Positions 1 through 5,110 of a DNA stretch of 5,110 nt are shown here, piece by piece. Where the stretch lies: the NCBI GenBank assembly GCA_964568525.1, contig CAZMPM010000039.1, forward strand, positions 1-5,110. Reading direction: 5' to 3'. The DNA comes from CAYZPB01 sp964568525 (GTDB taxonomy: Bacteria; Bacillota; Bacilli; Tepidibacillales; Tepidibacillaceae). Position numbers and translations under genes: made by a program. Each line of letters starts with the position of its first letter. Within the stretch, counting starts at the first letter, position 1. The notes beneath the pieces are model-generated. The model was not told the origin of the DNA, made no database searches, and saw only the letters and a list, made by a program, of their open reading frames with translations.

Positions 1-409
1 CCGCTAATCCAAGATCAAGATAAAGCGCACCAACAAAAGCTTCAAATAGGTCGGCCAAAAGTGAAATTCGCGTTCTGCCGCCGGATTGTTCCTCGCCCCT
101 GCCAAGCAAAATATAGTCAGCTAAATCCAGTTTTGTCGCAAAATCAGCTAGCGAAGCCTCACGTACTATACTTGCGCGATACTTAGTTAGCTCACCTTCC
201 GAAAGCTCCGGAAATTTTTTAAACAGATGAGTTGATACCACCAGTCCAACCACTGCATCACCCAAAAACTCTACCCGTTCATTATCCGGGTGCAAATCAT
301 CGTCCTGCTCATTCGCATAAGATGAGTGTGTAAAAGCTCGTTCATAATAGTGAATATCGTTAAATTTCACGCCGATTTTTCGTTCTAGCTCTTTTAACTT
401 TTCCTTCAT
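1..409 (-). CDS. rnc: Ribonuclease III, N-terminal part (cut by left window edge)
   Basis: RNase III is a cytoplasmic, Mg-dependent endonuclease that cuts double-stranded RNA, including rRNA precursors. Translating the reverse strand from the ATG at 409 gives 136 codons that run off the window. They cover nearly all of the catalytic domain. The family signature is visible as NERVEFLGDAV (residues 43-53), with the acidic residues E44, E47 and D51. The second acidic pair is D120 and E123 in LLADLFEAF, so the active site looks intact. The C-terminal double-stranded RNA-binding domain, expected after about residue 155, lies outside the window. The start is supported by a G-rich Shine-Dalgarno (GGGGTGG, minus strand of 411-420) just upstream and by the usual N-terminal length. 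The gene follows acpP, a common arrangement in Bacillota, but a terminator hairpin lies between them. Identification is firm; the 3' end is not visible. Confidence 0.96.
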   Translation of the reverse strand, partial: MKEKLKELERKIGVKFNDIHYYERAFTHSSYANEQDDDLHPDNERVEFLGDAVVGLVVSTHLFKKFPELSEGELTKYRASIVREASLADFATKLDLADYILLGRGEEQSGGRTRISLLADLFEAFVGALYLDLGLA

Positions 410-438
410 CTACCCACCCCAAATATTCATATAAGTAG

Positions 439-471
439 AAATAAAACCCCGCCAGCAATCTGTGCGGGGTT
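439..471 (-). terminator. Rho-independent terminator after acpP
   Basis: On the minus strand an arm starting AACCCCGC pairs with GCGGGGTT (464-471 with 445-452). The stem continues as CAG/CTG (460-462 with 453-455) past one bulged base at 463, around a 4-base loop. The U-tract reads TTTTATTT (446 to 439), its first two bases shared with the stem. The hairpin begins 5 bases after the acpP stop codon. The rnc start is only about 30 bases beyond, with no clear promoter in between, so rnc probably depends on read-through of this hairpin or on an unrecognised promoter. Confidence 0.88.
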
Positions 472-476
472 ATTTG

Positions 477-713
477 TTATTTTTTAAGGACGCGTGCTAT
501 ATAGGTCACAGCATCCCCTACAGTTACTATGCCATCAGCATCCTCGTCATCAACTTCGATGCCAAACTCATCTTCCATTTCCATAACCAGTTCTACAAGG
601 TCTAAGGAGTCAGCACCTAAATCATCCTTGAATGATGCCTCATATGTAATCTTCTCCGCTTCAACATCTAGACGCTCCAATATTATATTTTTAATTGTTG
701 CATAAACATCCAT
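477..713 (-). CDS. acpP: Acyl carrier protein
   Basis: ACP carries the growing acyl chain of type II fatty acid synthesis on a 4'-phosphopantetheine arm and donates acyl groups to PlsX and other acyltransferases in the cytoplasm. The product is 78 aa, the normal family length. It is strongly acidic and has the DSL motif at residues 35-37, with S36 the attachment site. The following helix II (LDLVELVMEMEDEFGIEV) is the usual partner-recognition surface. The ATG start is preceded by a strong Shine-Dalgarno (GGGGGGTGA, minus strand of about 718-726). The gene lies 68 bases downstream of plsX and is followed at once by a terminator hairpin. A perfect TATAAT in the plsX-acpP gap may give it its own promoter, which would fit the high ACP level cells need. 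No unusual residues are seen. Confidence 0.97.
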   Translation of the reverse strand: MDVYATIKNIILERLDVEAEKITYEASFKDDLGADSLDLVELVMEMEDEFGIEVDDEDADGIVTVGDAVTYIARVLKK

Positions 714-736
714 ACTGTCACCCCCCTTGTCTCTTT

Positions 737-769
737 ATTATAATTTAAAAACAGCTAAAATACTAGCAA
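737..769 (-). promoter_or_regulatory. Possible acpP promoter
   Basis: The 68-base gap between plsX and acpP contains a perfect -10 hexamer TATAAT on the minus strand (742-737). It would place transcription start about 15-18 bases upstream of the acpP ATG, leaving room for the Shine-Dalgarno. The only -35-like hexamer is TTGCTA (769-764), at a poor spacing of 21 bases. No good -35 exists at 16-18 bases. In such AT-rich DNA a lone TATAAT can occur by chance, so this is tentative. Confidence 0.35.
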
Positions 770-781
770 TATTAATCGGTA

Positions 782-1765
782 TTAGAGGCCTTTTTCAACC
801 TTACTAATTACCTCTCCGCGGATAAATAACCGTGCCTGACGCACTGCGTTCATAATTGCAACTTCATTAGATGAACCATGCGCTTTAATAAATGCACCTT
901 TAAGGCCTAGCAGTGGTGCACCACCAACCTCACTATAATCCGTCATCTTTTTAAGATTTTTAAAAACAGGTTTTAACAAAAGTGCACCCAGCTTTGTCCG
1001 TGTTGAACTTAGTAATTCATTTTTTAACATTTTAAGAAGCGACATTGCTACGCCTTCAGTTAATTTAAGAACTATATTACCGGAAAATCCATCCGCTATG
1101 AGTACATCACAAATACCGGCAGGCAAATCTCTAGCCTCAACATTCCCAATGAAATTAATTTTCTGTTCTTTTAGCAACGGAAAGGTACTTTTCATTAACT
1201 CATTACCCTTAGTATCTTCAGTACCAACGTTCAGCAAACCAATACGTGGATTATTAACACCCATTACCTCTTTTGCATATACATTTCCCATAATAGCGTA
1301 TTGCAGTAATTGTTCCGGAGAAGGATCCATATTAGCACCTGAATCTAAGAGCAACATTCCGCGACCAACTGTCGTCGGTAATACTGTCGCCAAAGCCGGT
1401 CTCTCAATTCCTTTTATTCTGCCCGTTATTAACACACCGGCAGTCATTAGAGCACCTGTATTGCCAGCGGAAATTAAAGCCTCAGCATGCTCTTCTTTAA
1501 TGAGATTAGCAGCAACAACTAATGAGGAAGCTTTTTTTCGGCGAACAGCCTTGACAGGTTCGTCTTCAGTTTCAATTACTTCAGATGCATTAACGACAGA
1601 AATTCGTTCCACATAGTCTTTCGACAAGTACTCATTAATCTTATCCTCTACACCAACAAGAATTATCTCAACATCGTTGAAAGCATCAACTGCTAACATA
1701 GCACCTAAAACATTTGATTTAGGAGCATTGTCCCCACCCATTGCATCGATAACAATCTTCATCAT
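782..1765 (-). CDS. plsX: Phosphate acyltransferase PlsX (acyl-ACP:phosphate acyltransferase)
   Basis: PlsX converts long-chain acyl-ACP and phosphate to acyl phosphate, the donor that PlsY uses to acylate glycerol-3-phosphate at the start of phospholipid synthesis. It is a peripheral membrane enzyme. The 327-aa product has the usual length and all the family blocks I know: IDAMGGDNAP near the N-terminus (6-15), the glycine-rich SAGNTGA (99-105), LLDSGAN (139-145), LLNVGTE (177-183), IADGFSGN (223-230) and DYSEVGGAPLLGLKG (276-290). Two ATG codons are adjacent (1765-1763 and 1762-1760). The Shine-Dalgarno GAGGTG (1775-1770) is 4 bases from the first and 7 from the second, so the second, giving MKIVIDAMGG as in most homologues, is slightly more likely. 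The gene lies behind rpmF and ahead of acpP, its substrate carrier. A terminator-like hairpin separates it from rpmF. Confidence 0.97.
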   Translation of the reverse strand: MMKIVIDAMGGDNAPKSNVLGAMLAVDAFNDVEIILVGVEDKINEYLSKDYVERISVVNASEVIETEDEPVKAVRRKKASSLVVAANLIKEEHAEALISAGNTGALMTAGVLITGRIKGIERPALATVLPTTVGRGMLLLDSGANMDPSPEQLLQYAIMGNVYAKEVMGVNNPRIGLLNVGTEDTKGNELMKSTFPLLKEQKINFIGNVEARDLPAGICDVLIADGFSGNIVLKLTEGVAMSLLKMLKNELLSSTRTKLGALLLKPVFKNLKKMTDYSEVGGAPLLGLKGAFIKAHGSSNEVAIMNAVRQARLFIRGEVISKVEKGL

Positions 1766-1791
1766 TCAACACCTCACTATATATTGCTAAA

Positions 1792-1824
1792 TTAAAAAAG
1801 CCTCATACCAAAGATGAAGCTTTT
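1792..1824 (-). terminator. Terminator-like hairpin after rpmF
   Basis: On the minus strand AAAAGC (1824-1819) pairs with GCTTTT (1801-1796), and the stem continues inward as TTCAT/ATGAG (1818-1814 with 1806-1802). This gives about 11 pairs around a 7-base loop. One inner pair is G-U on the minus strand but would be an A-C mismatch on the plus strand, so the structure favours minus-strand RNA. A run of six T (1799-1794), four of them in the stem, forms the U-tract. The stem is mostly A-U, so it may terminate only partly. It begins 6 bases after the rpmF stop codon and ends about 30 bases before the plsX start. Confidence 0.72.
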
Positions 1825-1830
1825 CTTAGA

Positions 1831-2019
1831 CTATTTTTTCTTTTTCGCTTGTTTTATAACAACCTTTGAATCATACTGTCCGCAATTTTTACATACACGA
1901 TGACTCAGTTTGAGCTCGCCACAATTTGAGCAAGCTGCCATTCCAGGCACTCCTAACTTAATATGAGTGCGACGTTTATCACGACGTGTTTTCGATGTCC
2001 TTCTTTTTGGTACTGCCAT
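1831..2019 (-). CDS. rpmF: 50S ribosomal protein bL32, zinc-ribbon form
   Basis: bL32 is a small structural protein of the large ribosomal subunit. The 62-aa product starts with the diagnostic AVPKRRTSKTRRDKRR, a highly basic RNA-binding tail. It carries a complete four-cysteine zinc ribbon, C30-x2-C33 and C43-x2-C46, so this is the zinc-containing form and not the cysteine-free paralogue some bacteria express under zinc shortage. The ATG has a strong Shine-Dalgarno (GGGGGTG, minus strand of about 2025-2031). The gene sits 30 bases downstream of yceD, the nearly universal yceD-rpmF pair, and ahead of plsX. A terminator-like hairpin follows its stop codon. Identification is certain on sequence alone. 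Confidence 0.98.
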   Translation of the reverse strand: MAVPKRRTSKTRRDKRRTHIKLGVPGMAACSNCGELKLSHRVCKNCGQYDSKVVIKQAKKKK

Positions 2020-2049
2020 ATCAACACCCCCTACAACTAGTAAAACTGC

Positions 2050-2559
2050 CTAATCCTTGGTAAACCAACCTGCCAATCCAGCTAAACGCGAATCAATCCT
2101 TTCGTTTGTGCATGCACATGACTCAATATTTAAGTCGATCCCGCAAGTTGCACACAGCCCCTTACACTCCTCATTACAAATCGGAATATATGGGACAAGT
2201 ATTGCCACCGCTTCTTCAACGATTGGTTTGATATTTATTTCGTTATCCTCAATTTTCGTGTAGGACTGTTCGCCATCAAAATTACTCTCATCCATGTCCA
2301 GATAAAATATTTCGCTAAAACGATTGCTTTCTGTTTTAGTGAAAGTCTGTAAACAACGCGAGCAATCATAGGTGATTTCAACCTCTACGCGACCATTTAG
2401 CATGTAGTAATTCTCAATCTTAGAAAGAGACCCGACAACAGTAACCGGCGAAATAGCAGAAATTTGTTGCTGTTCATTTGCTAAATAGCCCAAATCTTCT
2501 GTATAATTAAATTCTAATTCACCGTTTTGGCGGTCAATTTCCCAAGTTTTGATTACCAT
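2050..2559 (-). CDS. yceD: YceD/DUF177 family protein (large-subunit rRNA accumulation)
   Basis: Members of this family sit next to rpmF in most bacteria. In E. coli and plants they are linked to 23S rRNA accumulation or processing, but the biochemical role is unsettled. With the ATG at 2559 the product is 169 aa. It shows the family cysteine pair C66-x2-C69 (YDCSRC) and the C-terminal block C128-x3-C132-x3-C136-x2-C139 (CNEECKGLCATCG), followed by C148 and C150 and a DSRLAGL tail. The cysteines suggest metal binding (inference). An in-frame GTG at 2568 would add three residues, but it overlaps the Shine-Dalgarno AAGAGGTG (2573-2566), which is 6 bases from the ATG, so the ATG is preferred. 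It is the first gene of the leftward cluster, directly behind a good promoter. Confidence 0.93.
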   Translation of the reverse strand: MVIKTWEIDRQNGELEFNYTEDLGYLANEQQQISAISPVTVVGSLSKIENYYMLNGRVEVEITYDCSRCLQTFTKTESNRFSEIFYLDMDESNFDGEQSYTKIEDNEINIKPIVEEAVAILVPYIPICNEECKGLCATCGIDLNIESCACTNERIDSRLAGLAGWFTKD

Positions 2560-2565
2560 GTTAAA

Positions 2566-2573
2566 CACCTCTT
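2566..2573 (-). promoter_or_regulatory. Shine-Dalgarno that fixes the yceD start
   Basis: The minus strand reads AAGAGGTG here, with 6 bases to the ATG at 2559. The in-frame GTG at 2568-2566 is part of this site and so cannot be the start used with it. Confidence 0.85.
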
Positions 2574-2587
2574 AAACAACAATAGTC

Positions 2588-2616
2588 ATTATATATTATC
2601 ACTATAAATTTTGCAA
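2588..2616 (-). promoter_or_regulatory. SigA-type promoter for the yceD-rpmF-plsX-acpP-rnc cluster
   Basis: On the minus strand the -35 hexamer TTGCAA (2616-2611, 4 of 6 consensus bases) is followed after exactly 17 bases by a perfect -10 hexamer TATAAT (2593-2588). Transcription would start near 2581, leaving a leader of about 22 bases that holds the yceD Shine-Dalgarno. Position, spacing and hexamers agree, so this is the best promoter in the window. Confidence 0.75.
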
Positions 2617-2625
2617 TTATATTAT
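2596..2625 (+). promoter_or_regulatory. Possible tmcAL promoter overlapping the yceD promoter
   Basis: On the plus strand TTATCA (2596-2601, 4 of 6) and TATTAT (2620-2625, 5 of 6) are 18 bases apart, upstream of the tmcAL Shine-Dalgarno. An alternative -10, TATATT at 2623-2628, has no matching -35. The region is very AT-rich, so the assignment is weak. If right, it shares DNA with the opposing promoter, and polymerases bound there would compete. Confidence 0.35.
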
Positions 2626-2644
2626 ATTTTTTTTAAATTGATTT

Positions 2645-2649
2645 GGAGG
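2645..2649 (+). promoter_or_regulatory. Shine-Dalgarno that fixes the tmcAL start
   Basis: GGAGG lies 9 bases before the ATG at 2659. An in-frame TTG at 2611 would add 16 residues (beginning QLYYIFFK) not expected in the family, has no such site, and lies inside the promoter region. Confidence 0.88.
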
Positions 2650-2658
2650 CTAGCAACA

Positions 2659-3858
2659 ATGTCAGTTTTAGGGATAATCGCTGAATATAACCCGTTTCAT
2701 AATGGTCACCTTTACCACCTACAAAAAGCGCAATCAATCACGCAGGCTGAGACAACGATTGTAGTAATGTCCGGCCAGTTTGTGCAGCGAGGAGAGCCAG
2801 CACTAATTGATAAGTGGAAGCGCGCAGAGCTAGCGCTTAAACATGGCGTTGACCTCGTTATCGAACTGCCAACTGCCTATGCAATACAATCTGCAGAACT
2901 TTTCGCCTATGGTGCTGTTTCAATTTTAGAGCAACTTCGGGCTACTTCGCTAGTTTTTGGTAGCGAGAGTAGTGATATTTCAAAGTTAGGTCAAATCGCA
3001 ACATTACTGTACGATGAATCAAGCGCTTTTAGCAAGTCAGTGAAAAACAATCTAGATACAGGAGTTGCCTATCCACGTGCTCTGGCTCTTGCGATTGAGC
3101 AGCAACTACCCGCGAGTATTGGCGCAACAGCTAAATCAAACGATATTCTGGGAATCCAATATTTATTGGCCATCAAGCGTCTGAATAGCGAAATTACAGC
3201 AATACCAATTGAACGAATTTTGACTCAGTACACTGACCAAATTATTACCAATGAACAGATTGCAAGTGCAACAGCAATTCGTAACAGTATCCTAAATGAA
3301 AATAATCTAAATAAACTTAAAACACACCTTCCAGACCTTACATTCTGGAGCCTTGCTGACTCCCTACAAAAGGGTCAAATCAACAGTTGGCAAAACTACT
3401 ACAAATCGGTTCAAATACTTCTGCATAGTTACAGTAGTGAACAATTATCAGGAATTCATGGCATGGAAGAAAGCTTGGAGAATCGCTTAAAAGCAGCCGC
3501 ACAAATTGCGACAAATTTCAATCAACTAGTAGAACTTAGCATCAGCAAACGCTATACTAATCCGCGAATTAAAAGAACATTGCTGAATCTATTGTTAAAT
3601 CTAACAAAGGAACTCTACCAACAAATCGATCTACAAGCCGGGGCCCCTTATCTTAGAGTGCTTGGTTTTAATCAGAATGGACAGAACTATCTAAATAAAA
3701 TAAAAAAAGAGATTACTGTACCAGTTATTACAAAAATCCCTCGAGACCGTGCTTTAATGCTTGATTTCGATCTAGCAGCAAGCAGCATTTATAATATAGG
3801 AATTAAGCGCTATGAGCAACCTACTGATTACAACCGCATACCAATAATTATTGAGTAA
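2659..3858 (+). CDS. tmcAL: tRNA(Met) cytidine acetate ligase TmcAL (YlbM family)
   Basis: TmcAL (formerly YlbM in Bacillus subtilis) uses acetate and ATP to make N4-acetylcytidine at the wobble base C34 of elongator tRNA-Met. The 399-aa product is close to the family's roughly 400 residues. The nucleotidyltransferase signature is at the N-terminus: GIIAEYNPFHNGHL (5-18), with the HxGH-type motif H14-N-G-H17. Other conserved blocks are MSGQFVQRGEPALIDKWKRA (37-56), FGSE (100-103), KSNDILGIQYL (159-169), SATAIRNSI (203-211) and the basic RIKRTLLNLLL (303-313). The nucleotide-binding residues of the fold appear to be present. The ATG at 2659 is chosen for its GGAGG site and because homologues start at this point. 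The gene runs opposite to all its neighbours. Its stop overlaps the end of the convergent protease gene by 11 bp, and no terminator is visible there. Confidence 0.95.
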   Translation: MSVLGIIAEYNPFHNGHLYHLQKAQSITQAETTIVVMSGQFVQRGEPALIDKWKRAELALKHGVDLVIELPTAYAIQSAELFAYGAVSILEQLRATSLVFGSESSDISKLGQIATLLYDESSAFSKSVKNNLDTGVAYPRALALAIEQQLPASIGATAKSNDILGIQYLLAIKRLNSEITAIPIERILTQYTDQIITNEQIASATAIRNSILNENNLNKLKTHLPDLTFWSLADSLQKGQINSWQNYYKSVQILLHSYSSEQLSGIHGMEESLENRLKAAAQIATNFNQLVELSISKRYTNPRIKRTLLNLLLNLTKELYQQIDLQAGAPYLRVLGFNQNGQNYLNKIKKEITVPVITKIPRDRALMLDFDLAASSIYNIGIKRYEQPTDYNRIPIIIE

Positions 3859-4651
3859 ATTTAGTTGGTAAAGCTTCTAAAAACTCCAGCGCTTCAGCAA
3901 GCGTAGATACTGGCACGACTTTTAATTTGTTGCCCAGTTCCTGGTTCACCTGTTGCGCTTCTATAAAATTACTATTCGGTTTATTGGCATCGTTGGGAAC
4001 GAAAAATATTTCTGCATCCTTTTTAAGTGCCGTCTTAACCTTTAGCCGCACACTACCAACCCTGCCAACAGCCCCTTCTTTGTCAATTGTTCCTGTACCG
4101 GCGATTTTGTAACCTTTGCTTAAATCTTGTTCCAGCGAAAATTGTCGAACTATTTCCAAACTAAGCACCAGTCCAGCTGATGGACCAGAAATATTCATTG
4201 AGTTGAAGTTTACTAAACTACCCGCTACCTCAGCCTGTTCGGGCGGAAGTGTAAGATGCAACAGAGCAGCGTTAATTGCATTCTGCTTCGATTCTTTCAT
4301 TGAAAGTTTCTGTCTTTCGTCATACTCTTGTTTAGTCTCACCTTCAAGAAGAACTGACTCTTCAGGCCTAATTACTATAAAATTAGAAAAAGGCTGAATT
4401 AATTGAAAAAAATAGCTTCCCTTAAATAGGTAGACTGTCGTTAACATAAAAGGACTTTTGCCTGCATCGTAGCCTTCAACATTTACCATCCGATCCAGAT
4501 ACATTGCCGATCCTGGCATTGTCACAATTTCTCCTGTTGGAATAAAAAATAACAAAATAAAAACAATAATTATAAATAAGAGTGTCGCTATGAACACTCT
4601 ATTGGCTAAAACATTCTGCATATTATTTTGTATTGAAGACCATTTTCGCAA
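3848..4651 (-). CDS. Membrane-anchored Lon-fold serine protease, YlbL/SepM-like, lacking the PDZ domain
   Basis: Relatives such as B. subtilis YlbL and streptococcal SepM are anchored by one N-terminal helix and have an extracytoplasmic PDZ domain followed by a Lon (S16) protease domain. Here the membrane helix is at residues 19-37. The protease domain has the catalytic serine S158 in ISGPSAGL (154-161) and, by alignment from memory with E. coli Lon, the lysine K204 in GSVRLKVK (199-206). The block KGYKIAGTGTID (179-190) is also typical. The product is 267 aa against about 340 in YlbL. The distance from the N-terminal block (MLTTVYL, 69-75; KQNAIN, 122-127) to the serine is too short to hold a PDZ domain, although both flanks are clean. 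The start is probably the TTG at 4651-4649, directly after the coaD stop, with only a weak Shine-Dalgarno; the next in-frame ATG is residue 11. Pairing with coaD is usual in Bacillota. The substrate is unknown. Confidence 0.88.
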   Translation of the reverse strand: MRKWSSIQNNMQNVLANRVFIATLLFIIIVFILLFFIPTGEIVTMPGSAMYLDRMVNVEGYDAGKSPFMLTTVYLFKGSYFFQLIQPFSNFIVIRPEESVLLEGETKQEYDERQKLSMKESKQNAINAALLHLTLPPEQAEVAGSLVNFNSMNISGPSAGLVLSLEIVRQFSLEQDLSKGYKIAGTGTIDKEGAVGRVGSVRLKVKTALKKDAEIFFVPNDANKPNSNFIEAQQVNQELGNKLKVVPVSTLAEALEFLEALPTKFTQ

Positions 4652-5110
4652 TTATCTCAGTCCGTTCTTGGAATACTTTTCTTTTAGCGCTTTTACCACA
4701 ACCGGCGGCACCAAATCAGATACATCGCCATCGTGTTGAGCAACATCCTTTACAATACTTGAACTTAAGTACGAATAATTGTTGCTTGTCATCATGAAAA
4801 AAGTTTCAATTTCGTTATTTAACTTCCTGTTAATGGAAGCCATTTGCAACTCATACTCAAAGTCGGAGACCGCGCGCAAACCCTTAATAATTACGTTTGC
4901 CTTATTTTGACGCATATAATCAACTAGTAGACCATCAAAGCTTTCTACATGAACATTCGGGATATGTTTTGTTGCTTCAGCTATCAAGGCCATTCTTTCT
5001 TCAATCGTAAATAATGATTTTTTTGTCGGATTAATTAAAACTGCCAACGTTATTTTATTAAAAATAGGTTTGCCGCGTTGAATAATATAAATATGCCCAT
5101 AAGTGATTGG
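4652..5110 (-). CDS. coaD: Phosphopantetheine adenylyltransferase, missing its first residues (cut by right window edge)
   Basis: CoaD (PPAT) transfers AMP from ATP to 4'-phosphopantetheine, giving dephospho-CoA, the penultimate step of CoA synthesis in the cytoplasm. The frame stays open to the window edge. Its 152 visible residues begin PITYGHIYIIQRG, which contains the T-x-G-H nucleotide-binding motif normally found near residues 15-18. About 8-12 residues, including the usual GSFD, therefore lie outside the window. Further family blocks are AVLINPTKK, IIKGLRAVSDFEYELQMA (substrate-binding region) and NYSYLSSSIVKDVA, which carries the conserved S-S-S segment. A TTG at 5047 could be taken as a start, but that would remove the catalytic TYGH motif. 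The stop codon is followed directly by the probable TTG start of the protease gene, suggesting coupled translation. Its product ultimately supplies the CoA arm used to activate ACP. Confidence 0.95.
   Translation of the reverse strand, partial: PITYGHIYIIQRGKPIFNKITLAVLINPTKKSLFTIEERMALIAEATKHIPNVHVESFDGLLVDYMRQNKANVIIKGLRAVSDFEYELQMASINRKLNNEIETFFMMTSNNYSYLSSSIVKDVAQHDGDVSDLVPPVVVKALKEKYSKNGLR

Noticed and set aside
1098..1616. 172-codon open frame on the plus strand opposite plsX
   Set aside because: It lies wholly antisense to a clear plsX, its translation shows no recognisable domain, and I see no convincing ribosome site. It is a by-product of plsX codon usage.
2057..2263. 68-codon plus-strand frame opposite yceD
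   Set aside because: It is antisense to a well-supported gene and has no family resemblance.
2611..2639. The palindromic TTGCAA used as a rightward -35 with TAAATT (2634-2639) as -10
   Set aside because: Transcription would start near 2646, inside the tmcAL Shine-Dalgarno, leaving no usable leader.
2611..2658. N-terminal extension of TmcAL from a TTG at 2611
   Set aside because: The extension covers the promoter region, has no ribosome site and precedes the GGAGG-ATG start that matches the family N-terminus.
3890..3903. Small hairpin CGCTT-CAGC-AAGCG just beyond the tmcAL stop, considered as a tmcAL terminator
   Set aside because: The stem is only 5 bp, no T-run follows on the plus strand, and it lies inside the protease coding sequence, where it is explained by the AEALEF codons.
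3927..4397. Two plus-strand frames (61 and 93 codons) opposite the protease gene
   Set aside because: Both are shadows of a gene with conserved catalytic motifs; no domain or ribosome site supports them.

Overview
The window is an ordinary housekeeping stretch of a low-GC, Gram-positive-type (Bacillota) chromosome. The content (rnc, acpP, plsX, rpmF, yceD/DUF177, tmcAL, a YlbL/SepM-like Lon-fold protease, coaD), the strong G-rich Shine-Dalgarno sites and the AT-rich spacers all fit Clostridia or Negativicutes. I cannot name a genus from the sequence alone. There is no mobile element, CRISPR array, rRNA or tRNA, no stretch over 300 bases without a gene, and no evidence of a new multi-gene system.

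Layout. From about 2616 leftwards, a minus-strand cluster runs yceD, rpmF, plsX, acpP, rnc (rnc is cut by the left edge). A good SigA-type promoter (TTGCAA, 17 bp, TATAAT) sits just upstream of yceD and probably drives it. Terminator-like hairpins lie directly after rpmF and after acpP, so the short, highly expressed genes are separated from the downstream enzymes by what may be partial terminators. A perfect TATAAT without a good -35 precedes acpP. From 2659 rightwards, tmcAL is the only plus-strand gene. It runs tail-to-tail into the ylbL-like protease gene and overlaps it by 11 bp. That gene is on the minus strand behind coaD (cut by the right edge), and its probable TTG start directly follows the coaD stop codon.

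How the genes work together. PlsX and ACP belong to phospholipid and fatty acid synthesis. CoaD makes dephospho-CoA, a precursor of the CoA that supplies the phosphopantetheine arm of ACP. RpmF, YceD, RNase III and TmcAL serve the ribosome, rRNA processing and tRNA modification. The membrane-anchored protease stands apart as a cell-surface or quality-control function.

Points worth a second look are the loss of the PDZ domain from the YlbL-like protease, the direct plsX-acpP junction without the fab genes often found there, the two intra-cluster terminators, and several starts where the longest open frame is misleading (yceD, tmcAL, coaD).
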